Positions 8,766 through 17,527 of a stretch of 64,000 nucleotides of DNA are shown here, one piece after another. The stretch lies in contig NZ_SMTG01000009.1 in assembly GCF_004358165.1 (NCBI RefSeq), forward strand, positions 62,001-126,000, given 5' to 3'. The position numbers and the translations under genes were made by a program. This stretch comes from Luteimonas terrae. Lineage in GTDB: Bacteria > Pseudomonadota > Gammaproteobacteria > Xanthomonadales > Xanthomonadaceae. Positions within the stretch are counted from its first letter, which is position 1; each line of letters begins with the position of its first letter. A model generated the notes under the pieces. It was not told the DNA's origin. It did no database searches and worked only from the letters and a program-made list of their open reading frames with translations.

Positions 8766-10580
8766 ATGCCTCGCGCCCCCGTGTGTTTCGCCGCCGCCGT
8801 GCTCCTTCTCTCGTCGGCCGCGGCGCATGCCGCGCGTGTCGACAAGGTCGACATCGTCGGTCTCGACGAGGAGATGACCGAGAACGTCCGCGTCTCGCTC
8901 GCGCTCTACGAATCGGTCGGGCGCGACATCTCCGGCCGGCGCATGGCCTACCTGCTGCGCGAGGCCGAGAACCAGACGCGCAAGGCGCTCGAGCCCTTCG
9001 GCTATTACTCGCCGACCATCGACGTGCAGCGCAACCGCGAAGGCGAGACCTTCACCGTGCGCGTGACCGTCGATCCGGGCCAGCCGGTGCGCGTGCGCAA
9101 CAGCGACATCGCGATCATCGGCGAGGGCGGCCAGGACCGCTATCTGGCGCGCGACATCGCGCGTTTCGTGCCCAGCGAGGGCGCGGTGTTCAGCCACCCC
9201 GACTACGAGACCAGCCGCAACCGCCTGAGCCGGCGCCTGACCGAGCGCGGGTATTTCGATGCCGACTTTGTGTCGCGCCGCGTCGAGGTCACGCGCGCCG
9301 ACTTCGCCGCCGACATCGACCTGGTCTGGAACAGCGGTGCACGCTACAACATGGGCCCGACGACGTTCGAACAGACGCCCGAGCGGATCATCAACGACGA
9401 TCTGCTCGAGCGCCTGGTCTACTGGGAGGAAGGCAGCTACTACCACCAGGGCCGCATCGACCGTCTGCGCGCGTCGCTGGGGCGTCTGGACTACTTCGCC
9501 GACATCGACATCGAGCCGATGGTCGAGGAGGCGAACGCGAATCGCGAAGTGCCGGTCAAGGTGAAGCTGACCCCGGCCAAGCGCAGCATCTACACCTCGG
9601 GCGTGAGCTACGGCACCGACAGCGGCGCCGGTATCCGCCTCGGCGTCGAGCGGCGTTACGTCAACATGCGCGGCCACAAGGCGCTGGCGCAGATCGACTA
9701 CGCCCAGCGCCGCAAGACCGCGACGCTGCAGTACCGCATTCCCGCTTTCGCGTGGTTCGACGGCTGGTACACCGCCAGCCTGCAGATGGCCGACGAGCAG
9801 ACCGACTACATCGACAGCCGACGCGTCGAACTGGTCGGCAGCCGCAACGGCCAGTACAACGAGTTCCTCAACCTCGTCGCGTCCTTCCACGTGCTGCGCG
9901 AGCGCTGGGCCTATGCGCCCGAGGAAGACCCGACCAACCCGCCGGTCAACGGCGACGAATTCGATGGTGCGCTGTACCGCTACGCGACCTTCGCCTATCC
10001 CTCGCTGCGCGCCGAGTACATCGACGTCGACGACCGCCTGTTCCCGACCGCCGGCATCGGCGGATCGGTGATGCTGCGCGGCGGTCTGGAAGGCGTGGGC
10101 TCGGATGCCTCGTTCTCGCAGATCCACGCGCGCGCCAGCTGGTTCAAGGGCCTGGGCGAGCGCAGCCGGTTGATCGTGCGCGGCGAGCTGGGCCACACCT
10201 TCACCGACACGCTGGTGGCGATGCCGCCGAGCCTGCGTTTCTATGCCGGTGGCGACCGCAGCATCCGCGGCTACGACTGGCGCGAAGTCGGCCCGCGCAT
10301 TCCCGCACGCGACGGCCGCCGCGCCTACGCGCTGGGTGCCAAGAACGTGGTCACCGCGAGTGTCGAGTTCGAGCGCTATTTCACCGAGACCCTCGGTGCG
10401 GCGGTGTTCGTCGACAGCGGCGACGCCTTCGACGGCAGCTCTCCGGAGTGGCGCACCGGCGTGGGCATCGGCGCGCGCTACCGCTCGCCGGTCGGGCCGC
10501 TGAAGCTCGACATCGGGCGCGGGCTCGACAATCCCGATTCGTCGTTCACGATCGGCCTGTCGATCGGCGCGGAGTTCTGA
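8766..10580 (+). CDS. tamA: Autotransporter/outer-membrane assembly factor TamA
   Basis: A 604-residue Omp85-family protein. A cleavable signal peptide (MPRAPVCFAAAVLLLSSAAAHA) is followed by three POTRA-like modules (about residues 25-275, including EAENQTRKALEPFGYYSP, typical of TamA POTRA1) and a 16-strand barrel domain. The barrel contains the conserved LRFYAGGDRSIRGYDW motif of the L6 loop and ends GPLKLDIGRGLDNPDSSFTIGLSIGAEF. TamA sits in the outer membrane and works with TamB in envelope assembly and lipid transport. The ATG at 8766 starts the signal peptide directly; longer frames add unsupported sequence. The next gene, tamB, begins one base after the stop. Confidence 0.93.
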   Translation: MPRAPVCFAAAVLLLSSAAAHAARVDKVDIVGLDEEMTENVRVSLALYESVGRDISGRRMAYLLREAENQTRKALEPFGYYSPTIDVQRNREGETFTVRVTVDPGQPVRVRNSDIAIIGEGGQDRYLARDIARFVPSEGAVFSHPDYETSRNRLSRRLTERGYFDADFVSRRVEVTRADFAADIDLVWNSGARYNMGPTTFEQTPERIINDDLLERLVYWEEGSYYHQGRIDRLRASLGRLDYFADIDIEPMVEEANANREVPVKVKLTPAKRSIYTSGVSYGTDSGAGIRLGVERRYVNMRGHKALAQIDYAQRRKTATLQYRIPAFAWFDGWYTASLQMADEQTDYIDSRRVELVGSRNGQYNEFLNLVASFHVLRERWAYAPEEDPTNPPVNGDEFDGALYRYATFAYPSLRAEYIDVDDRLFPTAGIGGSVMLRGGLEGVGSDASFSQIHARASWFKGLGERSRLIVRGELGHTFTDTLVAMPPSLRFYAGGDRSIRGYDWREVGPRIPARDGRRAYALGAKNVVTASVEFERYFTETLGAAVFVDSGDAFDGSSPEWRTGVGIGARYRSPVGPLKLDIGRGLDNPDSSFTIGLSIGAEF

Positions 10581-10581
10581 C

Positions 10582-13500
10582 ATGGTCTTTGGCCGCCACC
10601 GTCTGCCCAACGACCTGACGCCGGAAGAGCGCGAGGCGCGCATCGCCGAATTGCGCGCACGCCGTCGTGCGCGCGCACGCAAGCTCGCGATCCGCAGCGC
10701 GATCGGCATCGCTGCCCTGATCGTGCTGCTGATCATCGTGGTGTGGTGGCTGCTGACCACGTTCGGCGGCCGCGACTTCCTGTTGAACCAGGTCGCCTCG
10801 CGCCTGCCCGCCGGCACCGAACTGACCTGGCGCGCCGCCGAAGGGCCGGCCTCGGGTCCGCTGACGATGTACGACGTGCGCTACGTGCAGCGCAGCTGCC
10901 CGGACGTCGAAGAGCAACCCGTGGCCTACGGCGACTGCGACGAACCCCGCGTGCTGGTGTTCGAGGCCGAGCGCGTGACCATCGACCCGGCGCTGATGCC
11001 GCTGGTCGGCCGCCGCCTGCGTCTGGACGTGCTCGACATCGACAACGCCGTGCTGTCGCTGCCGCCGCCCGTCGACACGCCGTTCGAGCTGCCGCGCTGG
11101 CCCGATTCGCTGCCCCGTATCGACCTGCCGCTGTCGCTGCAGGCCGACACCATCCGCATCGACGGCTTCCGTGTCGAACAGACCGGCACATCGCTGATCG
11201 ACATCCGCAGCGTGCGCGGCGGTCTGGACGCGCAGCAGGGCGAACTCAATCTCGCCAACGTCGTCGTCGACAGCGACCGCGGCCGGTTCACCGCGAACGG
11301 CGTCTATGCGCCCGACGACGACTACCGCATGGATCTGACCGCCAGCGCGCTGATGCCCGCGCCGCCGGCACGCACGCGGCCGCGCATCGGTCTGGTCGCG
11401 CGCGGTGATCTCTCGCGCCTGGACGTCGCGGTGGTCGGCCACGTGCCCGAACGCCTGCGCGCGATGCTGACGCTGCGCGGTCGCGAGAATCCCGGCTGGG
11501 CGCTGCGCGCCGACACCACGCGTCTCGATCCGTCGCTGCTGATGGGCAGCGGTGAAACCGGCACCCCGCTCGCCTTCGATCTGCGCGCCGAGGGCGAAGG
11601 CGGCGCAGCCGAGCTGCAGGGCAACGCCACCTACGGCGAGGCCGACGCGAATCCGATCCGCGTCGTGCTGCAGCCGTCGAAGGTCGCGCTGGAAGACCAG
11701 CGTCTGGACCTCGATCCGCTGGTCGTCGACATCTTTGACGGCCGCGTGACCCTGCGCGGCTTCGCCGACGTCGCCGAACCGGGCGATGTGCGCTTCCGCT
11801 TCGCGACCAATGCGCGCGGTCTGCAGTTCGGTGCCGATCCGGAGGCCGCGGAACCTGCGCCGCCGATCACTGCCGACGCCGACCTCGGCATCGCCGGCAG
11901 CACGGCTGCCTGGGCGGCGATCGGCAAGGCGACCGTCGAGCGCGACGGCCTGCAGGCCACGGTGGATTTCGACGGCCGCGGCGATGCCGAGCGCATGCGC
12001 CTGCACACCGCGCGCGTCGGGATGCCGACCGGCACGCTGGACGCGACCGGCGATGTCGCCTGGGCACCGGCACTGCAATGGAACGTCGACGCGAAGCTCG
12101 CCGGTTTCGACCCCGGCTACTTCGCCCGCGACTGGAAGGGCGCGATCAACGGCCGCTTCGCCACGACCGGCGACACACGCGACGACGGGGGTCTCGAAGT
12201 CGCGGTGGATGCCAGCGACCTCGGCGGTACCCTGCGCGGTCGCCGCCTCGACGGACGCGCGATGTTCGCGATGCACGGCCCGGCCACCGATGCGGGCGAG
12301 GCCGGCCGTACCGATTTCGAAGGCGACGTGGCCCTGACGCTCGGCGGAAGCCGCGTCGATGCGCGCGCGAAGGTCACCGACACGCTCGACATCGACGCAC
12401 GTCTGTCGCCGCTGCAGCTCGCCGACTTCGTGCCGCAGACCAACGGCGCGCTGCGCGGCACCGTGCGCGTGACCGGCCCGCGCACCGCGCCTGACATCGC
12501 CGCCGATCTCACCGGCGATGCGCTGCGCTACGGCGACTACGCGGCCACGCACGTCCGCATCGACGGACGATTGCCGTGGCAGCGCGCGAACGGGGCGCTC
12601 GACGTCAGTGCGACCGGCGTGCAGGCCGGTGTCGCACTCGACACCGTGCGGGTCAGCGCGCGTGGCGCGGTGCAGGACCTCACGCTGGAGGCCGATGCGC
12701 TCGGCAACATCGGTGCACTCGCGCTCGCCGCCGATGTCCAGCAGCGGGGCGGCAACTGGCAGGGCACCCTGTCGAATCTGCGATTAGCGCCGACGACGGG
12801 CGCGAACTGGTCGCTGCAGTCGCCCGCGCAGTTCCGTCAGATCGGCACGCGCTACACGCTCAGCGAGAGCTGCTTCGCCTCGAGCGGCGGCGGCTCGCTG
12901 TGCGCCAGCGCCGACTGGCCGCGCAATGGTGTCTCGATCACCGGCACCGGCCTGCCGCTCGCGCTGGCGACGCCGTATCTGCCCGAGCAGGACGGTGGCC
13001 GCCCCTTCGTGCTGCGCGGCGAGATCGCGCTCGAAGGCAGCGCACGGCCGGTCGGCAACGGCTTCGTCGGCAGCGCCAGCGTGCGCTCGGCCAATGGTGG
13101 CGTGCGCACGTCCGAGCGCGCGCGCAACGACGTGGTGAGCTATCGCGATTTCGTGCTCGACGCCGAGTTCGACGCCAACCGTTTCAGCGGCACGCTGTCG
13201 ACCACGCTCAACGAGGTCGGCCGCATCCAGGCGCAGGTCACCAACGGCTGGGATGCCTACGCGCCGCTGTCGGGTTCGCTGGTCGCCAACGTCGAGGACC
13301 TGACCTTCGTCGAGCTGTTCTCGCCCGACATCGTCGAGCCCACCGGCCGCTTCACCGCCGATGTCACGCTCGGCGGCACGCGTGCGCAGCCGACCATCGG
13401 CGGCCAGGCGCGCCTGAGCGACTTCAAGACCGAGATTCCGTCGCTGGCGATCGCACTCGAGGACGGCAACGTCTCGCTCGACGCGTTGCCCGACGGCACC

Positions 13501-14529
13501 GCGCGGATCGCCGGCAGCGTGCGTTCGGGCCAGGGCACGTTGAACATCGGCGGCGGCATCGGCTGGCAGGGCGAAGGCACGCCGGTGGTGCTGACCGTCA
13601 GCGGCACCGACGTGCTGGTGTCGGACACCAGCGACATGCACATCATCGCCTCGCCCGACATCACCGTGCGCTACACCGCGCTGCAGCCGCTCAACGTCAG
13701 CGGCAAGGTGTTCGTCGACGTCGCCCTGCTGGATCTCGAAGGCCTGACCGAAGGCGTGTCGACCTCGCCCGACGTGGTGGTGCTCGACCCGGTGGATCCG
13801 GAAGAGAACAACACCGCATCCTCGATCGAACTCGACCTCACCCTGACCGTGGGCGACAACGTCGGCCTGCGCGGCTTCGGCTTCGACGGGCGCATGAAGG
13901 GCGAACTGCGTGCGCGTGCGATTCCCGGGCGCGAGATGACCGGCAACGGACGCCTGTCGGTCGACGGCCGCTACAAGGCCTATGGTCAGGACCTGCGGGT
14001 CACGCGCGGCAACCTGGTCTTCAACAACGGTCCGATCTCCGACCCCATCGTCGACGTGCGCGCCGAACGCCGCATCGAAGCCGAAGACATCACCGCCGGC
14101 ATCGACGTCAGCGGCCGCGCCTCGTCGCCGCAGGTCAACATCTGGACCAATCCGTCGAGCGACGATTCGCAGGCGCTGTCGTATCTGGTGCTGGGACGCT
14201 CGGCGGCGAGCCTGACCAGCAGCGAGGGCGAACAGCTCGACGCCGCCGCGGCTGCGCTCAACGCCGGCGGCAATCTGGTCGCCGGCCAGCTCGGCAGCAA
14301 GATCGGCCTCGACAACGCCGGCATCACCCAGTCACGCGCGCTCGGCGGCAGCGTGCTGGGCTTCGGCAAGCAGCTCTCGCCCAAGCTCTACGTCGGATTC
14401 GGCGTGTCGCTGCTGGGCACCGGGCAGGTGCTGACGCTGAAGTACCTGCTGCGCGCGGGCTTCGATGTGGAGATCGAGTCGAGCACGATCGAGAACCGCG
14501 GGTCTGTGAACTGGCGGCACGAGCGGTAA
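10582..14529 (+). CDS. tamB: Translocation and assembly module protein TamB
   Basis: A 1315-residue AsmA-like/repeating beta-groove protein. A basic N-terminus precedes one membrane anchor (about residues 35-55, AIGIAALIVLLIIVVWWLL), followed by a very long periplasmic beta-rich region. The C-terminal DUF490/TamB domain contains QALSYLVLGRSAASLTSSEGEQ and ends in LSPKLYVGFGVSLLGTGQVLTLKYLL. TamB spans the periplasm and docks on TamA; the family is implicated in phospholipid transport and autotransporter assembly. Length and the tight tamA-tamB arrangement are normal. No obvious defects are visible. Confidence 0.93.
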   Translation: MVFGRHRLPNDLTPEEREARIAELRARRRARARKLAIRSAIGIAALIVLLIIVVWWLLTTFGGRDFLLNQVASRLPAGTELTWRAAEGPASGPLTMYDVRYVQRSCPDVEEQPVAYGDCDEPRVLVFEAERVTIDPALMPLVGRRLRLDVLDIDNAVLSLPPPVDTPFELPRWPDSLPRIDLPLSLQADTIRIDGFRVEQTGTSLIDIRSVRGGLDAQQGELNLANVVVDSDRGRFTANGVYAPDDDYRMDLTASALMPAPPARTRPRIGLVARGDLSRLDVAVVGHVPERLRAMLTLRGRENPGWALRADTTRLDPSLLMGSGETGTPLAFDLRAEGEGGAAELQGNATYGEADANPIRVVLQPSKVALEDQRLDLDPLVVDIFDGRVTLRGFADVAEPGDVRFRFATNARGLQFGADPEAAEPAPPITADADLGIAGSTAAWAAIGKATVERDGLQATVDFDGRGDAERMRLHTARVGMPTGTLDATGDVAWAPALQWNVDAKLAGFDPGYFARDWKGAINGRFATTGDTRDDGGLEVAVDASDLGGTLRGRRLDGRAMFAMHGPATDAGEAGRTDFEGDVALTLGGSRVDARAKVTDTLDIDARLSPLQLADFVPQTNGALRGTVRVTGPRTAPDIAADLTGDALRYGDYAATHVRIDGRLPWQRANGALDVSATGVQAGVALDTVRVSARGAVQDLTLEADALGNIGALALAADVQQRGGNWQGTLSNLRLAPTTGANWSLQSPAQFRQIGTRYTLSESCFASSGGGSLCASADWPRNGVSITGTGLPLALATPYLPEQDGGRPFVLRGEIALEGSARPVGNGFVGSASVRSANGGVRTSERARNDVVSYRDFVLDAEFDANRFSGTLSTTLNEVGRIQAQVTNGWDAYAPLSGSLVANVEDLTFVELFSPDIVEPTGRFTADVTLGGTRAQPTIGGQARLSDFKTEIPSLAIALEDGNVSLDALPDGTARIAGSVRSGQGTLNIGGGIGWQGEGTPVVLTVSGTDVLVSDTSDMHIIASPDITVRYTALQPLNVSGKVFVDVALLDLEGLTEGVSTSPDVVVLDPVDPEENNTASSIELDLTLTVGDNVGLRGFGFDGRMKGELRARAIPGREMTGNGRLSVDGRYKAYGQDLRVTRGNLVFNNGPISDPIVDVRAERRIEAEDITAGIDVSGRASSPQVNIWTNPSSDDSQALSYLVLGRSAASLTSSEGEQLDAAAAALNAGGNLVAGQLGSKIGLDNAGITQSRALGGSVLGFGKQLSPKLYVGFGVSLLGTGQVLTLKYLLRAGFDVEIESSTIENRGSVNWRHER

Positions 14530-14564
14530 GGCTTCTCGCTCGCGAACAGTCTCGTGCTCGTCAT

Positions 14565-14797
14565 CCCAGCGGATGCTGGGATCCATGTTCGCGGTAATGT
14601 CTTAGATCAAAATGGGCCCCAGCTTTCGCTGGGGCGACGGCTGAAAGTGATGCGACATCGATTCGTCGCCCTAGACATCACTAGGCTGCAGCACTCTTCT
14701 TCAACACCGTCATTCCGGCGAAAGCCGGAATCCAGTGACTTGGGGCCTCAGAGCAGAACGCAAAGACGCTGGATTCCGGCTTTCGCCGGAATGACGG
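14565..14797. repeat. Cluster of REP-like palindromes (type II) between convergent genes
   Basis: The gap 14530-14853 carries four hairpins and no gene: 14565-14580 (CCCAGC/GCTGGG), 14617-14634 (CCCCAGC/GCTGGGG), 14712-14731 (ATTCCGGC/GCCGGAAT) and 14773-14792 (same arms, opposite orientation). Loops are GGAT, TTTC, GAAA and TTTC. GTCAT precedes, and ATCCAG or ATCCA follows, the left-facing units, as in the element at 6166. It lies between tamB and the cyanophycinase-fusion gene, which converge here, so the array may also stop transcription from both sides. Confidence 0.8.
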
Positions 14798-14853
14798 GGA
14801 TTTTCTGGAGTTCCCTTCCGGACGATGCAAGCAGACCCGCGCGACTCAAAGCA

Positions 14854-16821
14854 TCAACGCCCATCCGGCAACACGATCTCGTCCTCGCGGAACACCGCAA
14901 CATGCGGCACGCCGTCGGCGCCGATCCAACCGCGGTACATGCCCGGCGTATTGAACGGGAACGCCACGCGGCCGTTCGCATCCAGCGCGATCGCGCCGCC
15001 GTCGCCACCCGCGCCCGGGATCAGCTGGTCGATCACCGCGTCGGACGCGATGCGGATGTCGTCGCCGCGCAGGCGCACGCGCGCGCAGATCTCGTGCGCG
15101 GCGGCGGCGCGGATGTAGTACTCGCCCCAGCCGGTGCCCGACACCGCGCAGCGCGCGTCGGCCCAGGTGCCGGCGCCGATGATCGGGGCGTCGCCGACGC
15201 GGCCGTAGCGCTTGTTGGTCATGCCGCCTGTCGAAGTGCCTGCCGCCAGCAGACCATCCGCGTCGAGCGCGACCGCGCCGACCGTGCCGAAGTACGGACG
15301 CGCATCGCCGGTCAGTACCGAGGCCTGCGGCTGTGCCTTGCGCTCGGCTTCGAGCGCACGCTGCAGCTGCTGCCAGCGACGCTCGGTGCGGAAATACGAC
15401 GGGTCGACGAGATCGAGCTTCTGCTCGTGCGCGAAGGCTTCGGCGCCCGCGCCGACCATCATCACGTGCGCCGAGGACGTCATCACCCGGTCGGCCAGCA
15501 GGATCGGATTGCGCACGCGCGACACGCCCGCGACGGCGCCGGCCGCGCCGCTCGCGCCATCCATCACCGCGGCATCGAGTTCGTTGCGACCGTCGTGGGT
15601 GAACACCGCGCCCTTGCCGGCGTTGAAGCTCGGCGCATCCTCCAGCACGGTGATCGCGGCCTTGACCGCATCCATTGCCGGCGCGCCGGCCTGCAGCTTC
15701 GCGTGACCAGCGCGCAACGCCGCTTCGAGCGCGGCGCGTGCTTCGGCCAGGCCCGCTTCGTCGAGATCGCCGCGCTCGACACCGGCGCCGCCGTGGATCG
15801 CCAGCACCATCGGCACGCCCTCGGAGGCCGGCAGTTCGCGCAGGCGGCCGCGCTCGACGGCATAGCTCTGGCGCGAGACCGCGTTCTCGACGCGCCCACT
15901 CGGCAGGTGCAGCACCGATTCGCTGCCGACGCCAACCGTATCCACGCGCGCCAGCCGCAGCGGCTTTCCACGCTGCTGGGATTCTGCAAAGCCCCCACGC
16001 ACGACCAGGGCGCCGCCGCTCTGCGCGGTCAGCGGATAGACGCGCGCCGTGCCATCGCCTTCCACCGCGACCGCCGCGTCCTCGTCGACGCCCAGACCGA
16101 TCACCACCCGGCCGTCGCTCAGCGTCTCGGCCTTGGCGATGAAGGCGATCAGGCGACCAAGACGGTCGCGTTCGCGGAAGTGCGTGTCGGTGACCACGCC
16201 GCGGAGAAGCGGCACGCGCAGGAAATCGCGTTCGATGGTGTTGGCGTCGCCGAGCGGATCGGACAGTGCCTGCGGGCTGCGCAGGCTGCCGCCGTCCATC
16301 GCGCCGTAGAGAAACTCGCCGAGGATCGCCAGGCCCGCGCTGGTGCCGCCGATCGGCTTGCCGGCCGCGATGTGTGCATTGAGCGCGTCCTCGACCGGCG
16401 TGCCCTTCCAGAAGTTCACGTAGTTCGACTGGTCACCGCCGGCGATGAAGATGCCGTCGGCCTTAGCGAGGCTTGCGAGCACGGCCGGATCGGTCGAGGC
16501 CTCGCGGCTGGAGAACACGAACGTCTCCACCGAGGCGACGCCGCCGACGTCGTTGTGGAATTCCTCGCCGATCTCGCCGCCGTAGGACGCGCGCAAGACG
16601 ACCACGTGGCCATGCCCGGCCTTGCCGAGGAACCAGCGGATCGCCTCGTAGTTGCGGTCGCCGCCGCCCATCAGCAGCAGGCCCGGCGTCGGCGTCTCCG
16701 GCGTGGGCAGTGCGGTGTCGCCGATCACGTGGCGCTCGACACCGTTGGCGGCATTGGCCATGCCTGCAACGCCCAGCCACAGCAGCAGCGCCCACTGCAT
16801 CCCGATTCCCGACTTGCGCAT
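14854..16821 (-). CDS. Secreted cyanophycinase fused to isoaspartyl peptidase/L-asparaginase
   Basis: A 655-residue two-domain protein with a signal peptide (MRKSGIGMQWALLLWLGVAG..., cleavage likely after ANA, residue 24). Residues about 45-330 look like an S51/COG4242 cyanophycinase: GLLLMGGGDRNYEAIRWF, GIFIAGGDQSNYVNFW and the nucleophile motif GGTSAG with Ser161. Residues about 337-655 are a complete N-terminal-nucleophile isoaspartyl peptidase: MVLAIHGGAGV, SFNAGKGAVFTHDG, the autocleavage and catalytic site FGTVGAVALDADG with Thr513, then STGGMTNKRYGRVGDAPIIGAGTWA. By family knowledge the first domain would release beta-Asp-Arg dipeptides from cyanophycin and the second would split them to Asp and Arg, so one chain could do both steps. 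It is divergent from the fecI-like gene. I chose ATG 16821 because it begins the signal peptide. Confidence 0.85.
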   Translation of the reverse strand: MRKSGIGMQWALLLWLGVAGMANAANGVERHVIGDTALPTPETPTPGLLLMGGGDRNYEAIRWFLGKAGHGHVVVLRASYGGEIGEEFHNDVGGVASVETFVFSSREASTDPAVLASLAKADGIFIAGGDQSNYVNFWKGTPVEDALNAHIAAGKPIGGTSAGLAILGEFLYGAMDGGSLRSPQALSDPLGDANTIERDFLRVPLLRGVVTDTHFRERDRLGRLIAFIAKAETLSDGRVVIGLGVDEDAAVAVEGDGTARVYPLTAQSGGALVVRGGFAESQQRGKPLRLARVDTVGVGSESVLHLPSGRVENAVSRQSYAVERGRLRELPASEGVPMVLAIHGGAGVERGDLDEAGLAEARAALEAALRAGHAKLQAGAPAMDAVKAAITVLEDAPSFNAGKGAVFTHDGRNELDAAVMDGASGAAGAVAGVSRVRNPILLADRVMTSSAHVMMVGAGAEAFAHEQKLDLVDPSYFRTERRWQQLQRALEAERKAQPQASVLTGDARPYFGTVGAVALDADGLLAAGTSTGGMTNKRYGRVGDAPIIGAGTWADARCAVSGTGWGEYYIRAAAAHEICARVRLRGDDIRIASDAVIDQLIPGAGGDGGAIALDANGRVAFPFNTPGMYRGWIGADGVPHVAVFREDEIVLPDGR

Positions 16822-16842
16822 GGTTCCAGTTCCCCGTGTCCG

Positions 16843-16860
16843 GCGTGGCGAGGGCCACGC
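16843..16860. promoter_or_regulatory. Inverted repeat in the divergent fusion enzyme/sigma factor promoter region
   Basis: GCGTGGC, spacer GAGG, GCCACGC lies 21 bp from the start of the cyanophycinase fusion gene (minus strand) and 79 bp from the sigma factor gene (plus strand). It could be an operator controlling both directions. TATGTT at 16926-16931 is a weak -10 candidate for the sigma factor gene. This is inference from symmetry only. Confidence 0.35.
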
Positions 16861-16939
16861 GTGTGCGATCCATTGACGAACGGAGGCGCGCGATCCCCCC
16901 GCTGCCGTCCCGTCGTCGCTTGGGCTATGTTGCCGCATC

Positions 16940-17527
16940 ATGACCGCCGCCCTCGATGCCTGGTTCGTCGAAGAGATCCTCGTCCACGAGGGCGCGCTGC
17001 GTCATTACCTCGCGCGGCACTGGCCCAACGTCGACGAGCGCGCCGATCTGCGGCAGGAGGTCTACGCACGCGTCTACCAGGCCGCGGCGACCGAGCTGCC
17101 GCGGCATCCCAAGGCCTTCCTGCTGACCACCGCGCGCCATCTGGTGGTCGACCGCGCACGCCGCGGCAAGGTCGTGTCGATCGAGCCGATGGGTGATCTG
17201 GAGCCCTTGCACGTCCTTGTGGACGAGGTGTCGCCGGAACGCTGGTGCGGCGGACGCCAGGTGCTGCATCGCCTGTCGGATGCCCTCGACCGCCTGCCCG
17301 CCCGCTGCCGCGAGGTGGTGTGGCTGCGGCGGGTCGAGGAACTGTCGCAGCGCGAGGTGGCGCACCGCATGGGCATCACGGAGAAGACCGTGGAAAAACA
17401 CATCGCCAAGGGCATGCGTCTGCTCGCCGACCAGTTCCTGGGCGGCGACGACGCGTGGCCGCGCACGCGCAGGGACGCCGGTGCCGATCACAGGGATGCG
17501 GACGACGATGCACGCCACGCCGACTGA
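16940..17527 (+). CDS. FecI-type ECF sigma factor
   Basis: A 195-residue extracytoplasmic-function sigma factor. The sigma-2 region (about 20-85) includes DLRQEVYARVYQAA and PKAFLLTTARHLVVDRARR. The sigma-4 region (about 105-165) contains LDRLPARCREVVWLRRVEELSQREVAHRMGI, a helix-turn-helix, followed by TEKTVEKHIAKGM. These are FecI/iron-starvation type features. In FecI-FecR systems a TonB receptor senses its ligand and signals through FecR to release the sigma factor. The next two genes are exactly a FecR and an STN-bearing receptor. The last 30 residues are polar and Asp/Arg-rich. The gene is divergent from the cyanophycinase fusion, 118 bp away. Confidence 0.9.
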   Translation: MTAALDAWFVEEILVHEGALRHYLARHWPNVDERADLRQEVYARVYQAAATELPRHPKAFLLTTARHLVVDRARRGKVVSIEPMGDLEPLHVLVDEVSPERWCGGRQVLHRLSDALDRLPARCREVVWLRRVEELSQREVAHRMGITEKTVEKHIAKGMRLLADQFLGGDDAWPRTRRDAGADHRDADDDARHAD

